This document shows positions 1 to 7,061 of a DNA stretch of 13,409 nucleotides, one piece after another. A program made the position numbers and the translations under genes. How positions within the stretch are numbered: the first letter of the stretch is position 1; each line of letters opens with the position of its first letter. The notes below the pieces were generated by a model. That model ran no database searches, was not told where the DNA came from, and saw only the letters and a list, made by a program, of their open reading frames with translations. Origin of the DNA: Planctomycetaceae bacterium (GTDB lineage Bacteria; Planctomycetota; Planctomycetia; Planctomycetales; Planctomycetaceae); contig JAGQQT010000052.1 in assembly GCA_020426065.1 (NCBI GenBank), forward strand, positions 1 through 13,409. The letters run 5' to 3'.

Positions 1-90
1 CAGACTATGTCATAGAACATCAGCAGCATCCTTGCTCAAAACGGCCCGAGAGAGCTTACTGCTCCAGTATAAACCGCAGCCACCTATCGA

Positions 91-155
91 GAAAAGATGA
101 GTTTTCTCCTGGAAAACAGCCTGTTTAGCAGGCTAACCACGAACAAAAACTCATC
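91..155 (-). terminator. Nested stem-loop, likely intrinsic terminator of the adaptor gene
   Basis: A perfect 10-bp inverted repeat (96-105 GATGAGTTTT with 146-155 AAAACTCATC) encloses a second perfect 6-bp hairpin (118-123 AGCCTG, loop 124-128, 129-134 CAGGCT). Read on the minus strand, the outer stem ends in CTCATC and is followed at once by TTTTCTC. It begins about 16 bases after the stop of the minus-strand gene at 171. That position and the T run fit a rho-independent terminator, although the large loop with an inner hairpin is more elaborate than usual. Confidence 0.55.
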
Positions 156-170
156 GATTCCAGGCCAGTT

Positions 171-1298
171 CTAGATCCCCGGTGTTCCCGGTGGCAGCGC
201 TGGGCGGGTTGGTGTTGTGGTTTTCGGCTCCGGAGTTGCCGGATTGGCGGGCAATACCACGGTACCAGCCACCAGGGAGACAGAGCTGGTCACGATCAGT
301 TCATCCCCTTGCTGAAATGCACCTGAAATGAATGAACGACCTTCGCCAACTGCTCCCAGCAGATTCACCTCAATATCACGAACAATGTGATCTCGCAGCA
401 CCTGTACGATGCGTGAACCGGTTTCGGAATTCTTCAGGACACCATTCGCCACTTCCACTACCGGCATTCTCGGCACGATGGTGGAGTAAGCCGTCTGGCC
501 ATCCTGGTACTGACCGCTCTTGTTATCAATGACGACCACGGCAATGGCAGCAGTATCAATCAGTTGTCGCAGGGATTGCCATTCTTCGGTCAGCGGCAGC
601 AAGGTCTGAATTTTGCCCTGGGCAGTTCCCTGATCCAGCTGGACCTGAATGGAATCTCCCTGTTTCACCTTGGTGCGATCCACCGGCAACCGCACGCTCA
701 ATTCGGCTGGATCACGCAGTTCAAGCAATGCATCCCCTTCATTCACGAAAGCACCTTCCACCGCTTCCACACTCAACACTTCTCCGGCAAAAGGCGCCCG
801 AACCGAGGTATTATCGGCATCCAGCTGGGCCAGATCCAGATCGGCTTCTGCAACCTGCAACTCCGCCTCTGCCAGATCCCGTGAAGCTTGTGCCTGATCT
901 CCGGTTTGAGCTTTCGCCAGATCCCGACGCAGCGTCGCCACTTTCAGATTCGCTTTGGCCCGCTCCAGCATTTTACCAGCTTTGGAGGATTCGATTCGGA
1001 CCAGCTCTTCCCGTCCACTTACTTTGGCTCCCGGTTGTACTCGCACGTTCTGAACGATTCCCTCCACCAGTGCCCGAATCACGAGTTGGCGGGTTGGCTT
1101 GAGACTGATCGGACGAGTGAATTCTGATGGTGACATCAGATGAATTGCATCCCGCTGGATGATGAGTGGTGCGGCAGCTGGCGCATTGGCATCTGCTCCC
1201 GGCCGTGGCGGCTGGGCGGAAATACGGTCAACGCAGCCCAGCAACAGTCCTGCAAAACAACACAATCCCGCAACTGGCAGACGTAACGAGCGATTCAT
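171..1298 (-). CDS. Efflux RND/HlyD-type periplasmic adaptor lipoprotein
   Basis: Membrane-fusion (adaptor) subunit that would bridge an inner-membrane pump and an outer-membrane channel in a tripartite efflux system. I start it at the ATG at 1298: 375 residues, with GAGG just upstream and a good lipoprotein signal. An in-frame ATG lies immediately before it at 1301; longer in-frame extensions have no signal logic. Residues 1-21 form the signal peptide with lipobox L-L-G-C and lipidated Cys22. Residues 70-105 are the first half of the lipoyl-like domain (VEGIVQNVRVQPGAKVSG). Residues 108-160 are an Ala/Leu/Glu-rich coiled-coil hairpin. Residues 163-198 are the second lipoyl half (VRAPFAGEVLSVEAVEGAFV), followed by the beta-barrel and membrane-proximal domains. 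Residues 352-375 are a Pro/Thr-rich tail, unusual for the family. Neither a pump nor a channel gene is in the window, so the substrate is unknown. The family call is secure; the transport role is inferred. Confidence 0.85.
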   Translation of the reverse strand: MNRSLRLPVAGLCCFAGLLLGCVDRISAQPPRPGADANAPAAAPLIIQRDAIHLMSPSEFTRPISLKPTRQLVIRALVEGIVQNVRVQPGAKVSGREELVRIESSKAGKMLERAKANLKVATLRRDLAKAQTGDQAQASRDLAEAELQVAEADLDLAQLDADNTSVRAPFAGEVLSVEAVEGAFVNEGDALLELRDPAELSVRLPVDRTKVKQGDSIQVQLDQGTAQGKIQTLLPLTEEWQSLRQLIDTAAIAVVVIDNKSGQYQDGQTAYSTIVPRMPVVEVANGVLKNSETGSRIVQVLRDHIVRDIEVNLLGAVGEGRSFISGAFQQGDELIVTSSVSLVAGTVVLPANPATPEPKTTTPTRPALPPGTPGI

Positions 1299-1504
1299 CA
1301 TAGCCTCATATCTCTTGGTGATTCTCGACTGAATCCTGATCAGATCAGGCTCCTTCTTCAAGATTGATTTGATGTTCATCTTATCAGGGTAATTCACCAG
1401 CTTGAAGTTGAAAACTGTTTGAACGGATTTCAGCAGGGAAAGATGAAGAATTGAAGAACAACCGCGGGTAGCTTGAATGCCCCTCATGGATCCAATTCAA
1501 CAAT

Positions 1505-1533
1505 CTGAACCACCGGTTCTAGTGGTGGTTCAG
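1505..1533. repeat. 10-bp perfect inverted repeat (hairpin)
   Basis: The arms CTGAACCACC (1505-1514) and GGTGGTTCAG (1524-1533) are perfectly complementary around a 9-base loop. It lies upstream of the adaptor gene, about 210 bases from its chosen start. There is no T run on either side, so a terminator is unlikely. It could be an operator-like site or the end of an intergenic repeat unit. Confidence 0.5.
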
Positions 1534-1587
1534 CAAAGCCCCGAAACAGGCCCATTCAATGACCGTGCCACGCCCAAGCTTCAACCT

Positions 1588-1600
1588 CCCTCCGGGAGGG
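1588..1600. repeat. Short GC-rich palindrome
   Basis: CCCTCC (1588-1593) and GGAGGG (1595-1600) form a perfect palindrome around a single G. It sits between the hairpin at 1505-1533 and the large inverted repeat at 1627-1708, so three self-complementary elements are clustered within about 200 bases. Function unknown. Confidence 0.4.
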
Positions 1601-1626
1601 TCGGCGCAGCCGGGAAAGGTATATTT

Positions 1627-1708
1627 GTTTGACCCGTAGCCGCAGACGCAGGTGTTTTTCTGGAAAACACGAATAAGCAATGCCTGCGACTGCGGCTACA
1701 GGTCAAAC
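1627..1708. repeat. Large imperfect inverted repeat, REP/MITE-like
   Basis: The left arm (1627-1652) and right arm (1683-1708) are 26 bases each and match at 24 of 26 positions when one is reverse-complemented. Within the loop, GTGTTTT (1652-1658) pairs with AAAACAC (1664-1670), giving an inner hairpin with the 5-base loop TCTGG; 1671-1682 stays unpaired. The structure is about 82 bases long and lies in non-coding DNA roughly 105 bases past the stop of the aminotransferase gene. The arms are not A/T-tailed like a standard terminator. The long arms, the GC-rich core (TAGCCGCAG) and the intergenic position suggest a dispersed palindromic element, but only one copy is in the window. Confidence 0.6.
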
Positions 1709-1812
1709 GGCGATTTGTATTTACGTTTCTGCTATTTGTGTTGATACCGATGCCCGAAGAGACGGTTGGATCTTTGCAAATTACGAAAGCAAGTCAGTGG
1801 ATGACTTCTCAC

Positions 1813-2988
1813 CTAGAGCAGGGGAATTTCCTCATCAATCGCATCGGCCAGCTTCAGGTACTCTTCCCAGCGGTTATACAGGTGGCAGGAAAGCCGAATG
1901 TGTGCCCGCTGATTCCACTTGAAAACGGGCACTTCAATACTATGCTTTTCCGCCAGACGCATCTGGAGTGGGTGCGGCGTTCCCAGCCAGGTCTCGGGGA
2001 CAGTGATCGAATCTGGCAATGACAACGTCACCATCGTTCCCAGAAACGTCCGGTTCAATGGGCAAACCGGCTCCGAGCCAAATCGTTCCCGAAACAGCTC
2101 TGCTCCCCGGATCACCATGTCATTCGTATAAGATCGAAACAGTTCCCAGCCAGCCTGCTCAAAAAAATCGATCGCAGTCGGAATGGCAAAAAATCGGGCG
2201 GGATCAAAAGTTCCCGGCCAGAAAAACTCATCCTGCCAGGACTTGGGTCGATCGCTGGTCGATCCTCCCCAGCTGACGATTGCCGGTCGTATTCTGGATT
2301 GCCAGCGGGGATGCACATAAAGGAATCCGGCTCCAAACGGAGCGCATAACCATTTGTGACAACTGGCGGTATAGAAGTCGCAGCCAATCTCCCGCAACGC
2401 AACCGGTCGCATCGCCACCGCATGCGGTCCATCAATGCAGACGGGAACCCGATGCTGCCGGGCCATCCGACAGATGGCATCCACCGGAAAGACAGTGGCT
2501 GTCGCGGACGTGACATGACTGACCACAATCAAACGTGTGCGGGGAGTAATCGCTGCTTCAATCGTGTTGACAATCTGCTCGGCCGATTCAATCGGCGTTA
2601 GCAAATTGGCGATGGTCAGCCTGGCTCCGCACTCTGAGACCCGCTGCTGCCAGATTCGCTGGACGGCCCCGTACTCATGGCTGTTCAGCAGAATCTCATC
2701 CTCTGGCTGCAAATCCAGAGTACGGGCCACACAGTTCATCCCGACCGTCGCATTATCGACCGGAACCAGATCGCCGTTTTTACAGCCCAGCAGGCTGGCC
2801 AGCCGATCCAGTGTTTGATCCAGAATCTGCTCCCGATCCCGGACCAGTAACTTCATCGGATTGGCCTGCAGGCGGGCGGACCATTGCCGCTGCGCTTCCT
2901 GCACCACACGCGGAGCCGGGCCAAATGATCCGTGATTCAGATAGCTGACATCCGGATCAAGAGCCCAGGCTGATCTCCAGTCTTCCAT
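1813..2988 (-). CDS. Class V aminotransferase-fold PLP enzyme, isopenicillin-N-epimerase-like
   Basis: A 391-residue fold-type I PLP protein of the aminotransferase class V family, closest in look to the CefD-like (isopenicillin N epimerase) subgroup. The N-terminal YLNHGSFGPAPR (about 16-27) is the substrate-binding start typical of that group. NATVGMN (79-85) matches the phosphate-side loop. D186 in VCIDGPHA should hold the pyridine nitrogen, and K212 in SCHKWLCAP should form the Schiff base. Length is normal for the family. The start has AAAGGA about 6 bases upstream, and the gene lies only 10 bases after the stop of the oxidoreductase gene at 2999, so the two are probably co-transcribed. 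The label 'epimerase' is by similarity only. Members of this group also act as cysteine desulfurases/lyases or racemases, and the substrate cannot be read from the sequence. Confidence 0.85.
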   Translation of the reverse strand: MEDWRSAWALDPDVSYLNHGSFGPAPRVVQEAQRQWSARLQANPMKLLVRDREQILDQTLDRLASLLGCKNGDLVPVDNATVGMNCVARTLDLQPEDEILLNSHEYGAVQRIWQQRVSECGARLTIANLLTPIESAEQIVNTIEAAITPRTRLIVVSHVTSATATVFPVDAICRMARQHRVPVCIDGPHAVAMRPVALREIGCDFYTASCHKWLCAPFGAGFLYVHPRWQSRIRPAIVSWGGSTSDRPKSWQDEFFWPGTFDPARFFAIPTAIDFFEQAGWELFRSYTNDMVIRGAELFRERFGSEPVCPLNRTFLGTMVTLSLPDSITVPETWLGTPHPLQMRLAEKHSIEVPVFKWNQRAHIRLSCHLYNRWEEYLKLADAIDEEIPLL

Positions 2989-2998
2989 ATAATCCTTT

Positions 2999-4351
2999 TT
3001 AACCTTCCAGACTCCAGCCGGACCGGGGATTGATGCGTTTCAGGAAACGCATTGCATCCATGTTCGTCACCTGCAGCGATGCGGCATCCCAGTGGATTTT
3101 CTGACCGGCCCGAAACGCAACATTCCCCAGGTGATTTGCTTCCGTGAGTGGTCCAGCATAACTGAAGGGGCTGCCGGTTTCTCCCTGTCCGAAGATCGCA
3201 TTGACCCATTCCTGATGTTGTCCCGGAGAATCCGGAATGAACTGTGCAGGCCGTTTGAAATCCTTGAACTTGTCCTCTGGCAACAGCAGGTATTTTCCAT
3301 AGTCGGAAAGCAGCATGCCTTCGCTGCCCACAAACAGTGTTCCACTTCCCCATTGAGGAATCCCCTGGGCCTTCCAGATTTCCGGCTTGTGCGTTCCCTG
3401 ATACCACCAGTGCTTGACCGCAGGCAGATCTCCACGGGAACCATACTCATACACAGCAGACATCGAAGCCGGGGCAATTTCCGGATGCGGTTTGTCCCCG
3501 AACGCTTCTATGGTCAGTGGAGCATCCAGCTTGAGTGCCCAGTAAGCCAGATCGTTCCAGTGGCTCCCCAGGTCACTCATCGTGCCATTCCCGAAATCCC
3601 ACCAGCGGTACCACTTCGGACCAGGGAAATAGACTTCATGAAACGGACGTTCCTGGGCAGGCCCCAGCCACAAATCCCAGTTGAGATAATCGGGAGGTGT
3701 CATCCCTTCCTTCGGTCGCTCCTGCACCGAAACGATGTCATGATTTGCCGCTGCTTCTTCCGGACTCTGCAGCCCCCACGCTCGACCCACCCAGGTGTGA
3801 GCTTCCGTAACTTTGCCGATCGCTCCAGACTGAATCAGTTCCACAACCCGTCGATAATTCGAACCCGCGTGGATCTGAGTTCCCATTTGAGTCACGACGC
3901 CCGCTTTCTCGGCCGCCTTTGTGATCGCCCGGGCTTCGTAAACATTGTGCGTGAGTGGCTTCTCGCAATAGACATGCTTGCCATTTTTCAATGCTGGCAT
4001 TGTGGCGTAGGCATGAGTATGTTCGCTGGTCGAAACAACCACCGCATCAAACAGTTCCGGCATGGCGTGCAGTTCGCGGAAATCTTCAAACTTGCGAGCC
4101 TCAGGGAATCGTTCAGCGGCTTTGGCCAGATTGTTCCGATTCACATCGCACAGCGCGACGACCTGAACCCGTGGATCTCCGGAAATCGTGCCCAGGTTGG
4201 CTCCCCCCCGTCCGCCGACTCCAATAAAGGCCACTTTGAGTTGAGAGTTTGCATCCGCCCGAGTCAGCCGGGGTACGCCTGCGGTCACAAATGCTGCGGC
4301 TGCTCCAGCAGCCAGAAAATCACGGCGGGTTACTTGATGAGTGGCAGTCAT
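2999..4351 (-). CDS. Tat-exported Gfo/Idh/MocA family oxidoreductase
   Basis: NAD(P)-dependent oxidoreductase of the sugar/inositol dehydrogenase superfamily, 450 residues from the ATG at 4351. That start is preferred because GGAG stands 6 bases before it and it puts the twin-arginine motif TRRDFLAAG at residues 8-16, followed by a hydrophobic stretch to about residue 27. The product should therefore cross the inner membrane folded, with its cofactor. The Rossmann motif [15 protein letters not shown] (40-54) binds the dinucleotide, and the conserved CEKPLTHN (129-136) carries the EKP motif. The C-terminal alpha/beta domain has [19 protein letters not shown], typical of the large planctomycetal branch of this family. 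It is first of two genes, 10 bases before the PLP enzyme. In-frame alternative starts at 4420 and 4423 would add 23-24 residues before the Tat motif (see the upstream ORF). Substrate unknown; probably a sugar or polyol derivative. Confidence 0.9.
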   Translation of the reverse strand: MTATHQVTRRDFLAAGAAAAFVTAGVPRLTRADANSQLKVAFIGVGGRGGANLGTISGDPRVQVVALCDVNRNNLAKAAERFPEARKFEDFRELHAMPELFDAVVVSTSEHTHAYATMPALKNGKHVYCEKPLTHNVYEARAITKAAEKAGVVTQMGTQIHAGSNYRRVVELIQSGAIGKVTEAHTWVGRAWGLQSPEEAAANHDIVSVQERPKEGMTPPDYLNWDLWLGPAQERPFHEVYFPGPKWYRWWDFGNGTMSDLGSHWNDLAYWALKLDAPLTIEAFGDKPHPEIAPASMSAVYEYGSRGDLPAVKHWWYQGTHKPEIWKAQGIPQWGSGTLFVGSEGMLLSDYGKYLLLPEDKFKDFKRPAQFIPDSPGQHQEWVNAIFGQGETGSPFSYAGPLTEANHLGNVAFRAGQKIHWDAASLQVTNMDAMRFLKRINPRSGWSLEG

Positions 4352-4696
4352 GGTCGGCTCCAGTGAGGGAGGACAGAAATCTGTTTCTACTGCTTTCGAA
4401 TGACGAAAGAGGAATCGCATCAATCACTATCGTTGTAACTCACCGCTCCTCCAGAATCCAGCAGGGAAGCCTTTTTCATGTGGACTTCCTCAGGCGGTTG
4501 ACTGCCACCACATTCAATTATTCCCCGTAGTGACTTTTGGCAAAATACCACAGACTCATCGCCGGGTTCGTCCCTTGCAGCAAAAACCAGCCGCACTGAC
4601 TAGGAATTCCCATCCCTTTCAGGATACTTTTTGTTGACTCAATCATGCTTTCAGCTCGCCTGAATCTTTCAACTGATCCCACTGGAGTTCTTGCTG
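4352..4696. other. Divergent intergenic region
   Basis: About 345 bases between two divergently transcribed operons, so it should hold both promoters. I found TTGACT at 4498-4503 and at 4634-4639 on the plus strand, but neither has a convincing -10 box at a proper distance. The minus-strand side contains the 19-codon ORF at 4420-4479. No operator with clear dyad symmetry was seen. Confidence 0.5.
4420..4479 (-). CDS. Possible 19-residue upstream ORF (leader peptide)
   Basis: The micro-ORF starts at the ATG at 4479, encodes [19 protein letters not shown] and stops at 4420. It has a strong ribosome-binding site, GAGGAAG (minus strand, 4485-4491), 5 bases before the ATG. Its stop overlaps an in-frame alternative start of the oxidoreductase as TGATG, a classic arrangement for translational coupling. 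The strong SD and this overlap are the support; there is no recognisable domain and chance occurrence is possible. Confidence 0.3.
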   Translation of the reverse strand: MKKASLLDSGGAVSYNDSD

Positions 4697-5641
4697 ATGC
4701 GTTCTGATCTGTTTCGCGGCTGCATGCCTGCCTTGATGACCCCCTGCGATGCCCAGGGAACGCCCGACTTCGCAGCCCTGGCCCGAAAAGGCCGGGAACT
4801 GATCGACCTGGGGATGCGAGCCGTCATTTATTGCGGTTCGATGGGAGACTGGCCATTGCTGACTGATGAACAGCGGATGACCGGTGTTGCCAGCCTGACC
4901 GCTGCCGGTGTTCCGGTTGTGGTGGGAACGGGAGCTCAGAATTCCCGCATTGCCGCCGCTCATGCCGCTCATGCTCAGAAAGTGGGGGCTGCGGGGCTGA
5001 TGGTGATTCCTCGTGTACTGTCCCGTGGCAGTTCTCCCGCTGCACAAAAAAATCATTTCTCACGTATCCTTGCTGCCGCTCCACAACTCCCCGCTGTCAT
5101 TTACAACAGCCCTTATTACGGATTCGAAACCCGGGCCGACCTCTTTTTCACCCTGCGGGAAACACATTCCAACCTGGTCGGGTTCAAGGAATTTGGTGGG
5201 AGTGAATCCCTCACCTACGCAGCCGAAAACATCACCACCGGCCATCCTGATTTATCGCTGATGGTTGGGGTTGATACCCAGGTTTTTCATGGTTACGTGA
5301 GGTGTGGAGCGGTGGGGGCCATTACTGGTGTTGGCAATGCCCTGCCCCGCGAAGTTCTGCGACTCGTCCAGTTGTGCGAATCCGCAGCGGCCGGCAATGT
5401 GCAGGATCGCATCTGGGCGGAAGAACTCGACAAGGCCCTGGCCGTCCTGTCCCGCTTCGATGAAGGCCCCGATCTGGTTCTCTATTACAAACGGCTCATG
5501 GTACTGGAAGGAAATCCCGAATATCAGTATCACATCGACAGTACCGATACCCTTTCTCCCAGCCAGCAGGCCTTTCTCGATCAGCAGTGGAAACTGTTCC
5601 GGGACTGGTGGAGCCAGTGGCCAGGTGCAACTCCCCGCTAG
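4697..5641 (+). CDS. DHDPS/NAL-family lyase, likely 1-pyrroline-4-hydroxy-2-carboxylate deaminase
   Basis: A 314-residue TIM-barrel class I aldolase-type protein of the DapA/NanA superfamily. I chose the ATG at 4697, with GGAG 9 bases upstream; a TTG at 4691 is in frame but too close to that site. The family catalytic residues are visible: K164 in VGFKEFGG forms the Schiff base and Y136 in VIYNSPYYG is the proton relay. The loop that reads GTTGE in DapA is GSMGD here (47-51), so it is not a standard dihydrodipicolinate synthase. The pattern of the whole protein, with DEGPDLVLYYK near the C terminus, matches DHDPS-family proteins in hydroxyproline gene clusters. There they deaminate pyrroline-4-hydroxy-2-carboxylate to 2,5-dioxopentanoate (EC 3.5.4.22). 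The next gene, 45 bases on, encodes a D-amino-acid dehydrogenase that would make that substrate. The family is certain; the specific reaction is inferred from context and overall likeness. Confidence 0.85.
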   Translation: MRSDLFRGCMPALMTPCDAQGTPDFAALARKGRELIDLGMRAVIYCGSMGDWPLLTDEQRMTGVASLTAAGVPVVVGTGAQNSRIAAAHAAHAQKVGAAGLMVIPRVLSRGSSPAAQKNHFSRILAAAPQLPAVIYNSPYYGFETRADLFFTLRETHSNLVGFKEFGGSESLTYAAENITTGHPDLSLMVGVDTQVFHGYVRCGAVGAITGVGNALPREVLRLVQLCESAAAGNVQDRIWAEELDKALAVLSRFDEGPDLVLYYKRLMVLEGNPEYQYHIDSTDTLSPSQQAFLDQQWKLFRDWWSQWPGATPR

Positions 5642-5686
5642 AACAACTTCCATCTAATCCCTCACGGCCCATACAAGTTTCTGGAA

Positions 5687-6949
5687 ATGTCTGATACACG
5701 TGCGGCGAAGCAAACTGTGATTGTCGGGGCGGGAATTGTCGGGATCGCCTGCGCCCATTACCTGCATCGAGCAGGGCATACTGTCCGGGTGATCGACCGC
5801 GGTAAAATCGGAGCGGGCTGCTCTCACGGAAATTGCGGTTACATCAGCCCCAGCCACGTCCTACCGCTCACCGAGCCCAGTGCCATTGGCCTGGCCATCA
5901 AATCTCTGTTTCAGCCCAATGCCCCGTTTCGCGTCAAGCCGACTCTCAATCCGTCTCGACTGCGCTGGTTCTGGGAATTTGCCCGCCGCTGCACTCACAA
6001 ACAAATGCTGGCCGCCGCCGGGCCACTCAAGGCAATCCTTGTTTCTTCGATGGCGGAGTATGAAACACTCATTCCGGAAAATGGCATCGATTGCGAATGG
6101 AGAAAATCGGGACTGCTGTTTGTCCTGAAAACTCCGCATGGTGTGGACGAGTTCCGTAAACACGAACGCATCATTACCGAACAGTTTGACACACCCGCTC
6201 AATGGCTGGATGGAGATGAGCTGACACAACTTGAACCGGCTCTCAAACCGGGGCTGGCCGGAGCTTACCTCTACAAACAGGATGGCTTCCTCCGCCCCGA
6301 CAAACTGACCCGCAGTTGGGCGGAATACCTGAAAAAACAGGGAGTCCAATTCGATGAACAGTGTGAACTGCAGGAAGTCGAGCGGAAGAATGGAGCGATC
6401 TCCAGCCTGAAAACGTCACAGGGAACAATTCCGGTCGATCAACTTGTCATTGCCACAGGCGCCTGGTCCACACTGCTTGCCAGACTGCTTGACTGCAAGA
6501 TCCCCATCCAGCCGGGCAAAGGATACTCGGTGTTAATGGACCGCCCCGACCCCTGCCCCAATCTGCCCATGCTGTTTCCGGAACACAAGGTGGGCGTGAC
6601 ACCGTTTCAGGACCGTTATCGACTCGGTTCCATGATGGAATTCGCCGGCTATGACAGTTCCATTCCCCGCAAACGGATCGATCAACTCCGGCGCTCAGCC
6701 GAGCCTTATCTGATCAGCCCCTGCACCAACGTGGAATACGAAACCTGGACAGGCTGGCGTCCAATGACCTGGGACAGCCTCCCGATCATTGGCTCGGCTC
6801 CCGGCCTCTGCAACACATTCCTGGCCACCGGCCACAACATGCTCGGGGTCAGCCTCGCTCCCGCCACCGGCAAGCTGCTCACCGAAATCATGACGAGCAA
6901 AACACCCCACCTCGACGCCAATCCCTACTCAGCAAAACGGTTTCAATAG
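5687..6949 (+). CDS. DadA-like FAD-dependent D-amino-acid dehydrogenase, probably D-hydroxyproline oxidising
   Basis: A 420-residue flavoprotein of the DAO family (FAD-dependent D-amino-acid dehydrogenases). The N-terminal dinucleotide motif VIVGAGIVGIACAHYL (11-26) with an acidic residue in VIDRG (D37) binds the ADP part of FAD. SHGNCGYISPS (46-56) follows as in DadA. The C terminus has the typical WTGWRPMTWDSLPIIG and FLATGHNMLG motifs, with APATG near the flavin ring. There is no signal peptide; such enzymes act at the inner face of the membrane and pass electrons to the respiratory chain. The ribosome-binding site is weak (GGAA directly before the ATG), so coupling to the upstream DHDPS-family gene, 45 bases away on the same strand, is likely. 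Together they fit cis-4-hydroxy-D-proline oxidation followed by deamination. The epimerase and the final semialdehyde dehydrogenase of that route are not in the window. A general D-amino-acid role remains possible. Confidence 0.85.
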   Translation: MSDTRAAKQTVIVGAGIVGIACAHYLHRAGHTVRVIDRGKIGAGCSHGNCGYISPSHVLPLTEPSAIGLAIKSLFQPNAPFRVKPTLNPSRLRWFWEFARRCTHKQMLAAAGPLKAILVSSMAEYETLIPENGIDCEWRKSGLLFVLKTPHGVDEFRKHERIITEQFDTPAQWLDGDELTQLEPALKPGLAGAYLYKQDGFLRPDKLTRSWAEYLKKQGVQFDEQCELQEVERKNGAISSLKTSQGTIPVDQLVIATGAWSTLLARLLDCKIPIQPGKGYSVLMDRPDPCPNLPMLFPEHKVGVTPFQDRYRLGSMMEFAGYDSSIPRKRIDQLRRSAEPYLISPCTNVEYETWTGWRPMTWDSLPIIGSAPGLCNTFLATGHNMLGVSLAPATGKLLTEIMTSKTPHLDANPYSAKRFQ

Positions 6950-6975
6950 ACATACCGCTATCCCCAACCATCTGT

Positions 6976-7013
6976 AAAAACAAAAACCCCACCACATCAG
7001 AAGATGTAGTGGG
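6976..7013 (-). terminator. Intrinsic terminator of the outer-membrane protein gene
   Basis: Arms 6988-6998 and 7003-7013 pair at 10 of 11 positions around the loop AGAA. Read on the minus strand, the one mismatch becomes a G-U pair, giving an unbroken 11-bp stem. It is followed on that strand by GTTTTTGTTTTT. This is a textbook rho-independent terminator for the minus-strand gene ending at 7062. It lacks a T run on the plus strand but could still act weakly for the convergent dehydrogenase gene ending at 6949. Confidence 0.85.
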
Positions 7014-7061
7014 ATTGAATGGGAATAGCATAGCGCGTCAAATCAGAATGACACTGACAGG

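Larger units (their letters stand above)
1299..1812. other. Long intergenic spacer rich in inverted repeats
   Basis: About 510 bases with no gene I can support. It would contain the promoter and leader of the adaptor gene (right to left) and the 3' region of the aminotransferase gene. It holds a hairpin at 1505-1533, a short GC palindrome at 1588-1600 and a large imperfect inverted repeat at 1627-1708. Short open frames here have no ribosome-binding site or recognisable sequence. The stretch 1715-1812 shows nothing I can interpret. Confidence 0.6.

Noticed and set aside
1..128. Open plus-strand frames from the left edge to stops at 98-100 and 126-128, possibly the tail of a gene entering the window
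   Set aside because: Two different frames are open over the same short stretch, neither has recognisable sequence, and the stretch is too short to choose.
1627..1708. Large inverted repeat as an intrinsic terminator of the aminotransferase gene
   Set aside because: It is far from the stop (about 105 bases), its arms are unusually long, and there is no T run after it on the minus strand, so a dispersed repeat is more likely.
3092..4366. A 424-codon plus-strand frame opposite the Gfo/Idh/MocA oxidoreductase
   Set aside because: Its translation shows no known motif. It is the antisense shadow of a clear oxidoreductase whose Rossmann and EKP motifs are intact.
4498..4503. TTGACT as the -35 box of a promoter for the DHDPS-family operon
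   Set aside because: No acceptable -10 hexamer 16-18 bases downstream; the same holds for TTGACT at 4634-4639.
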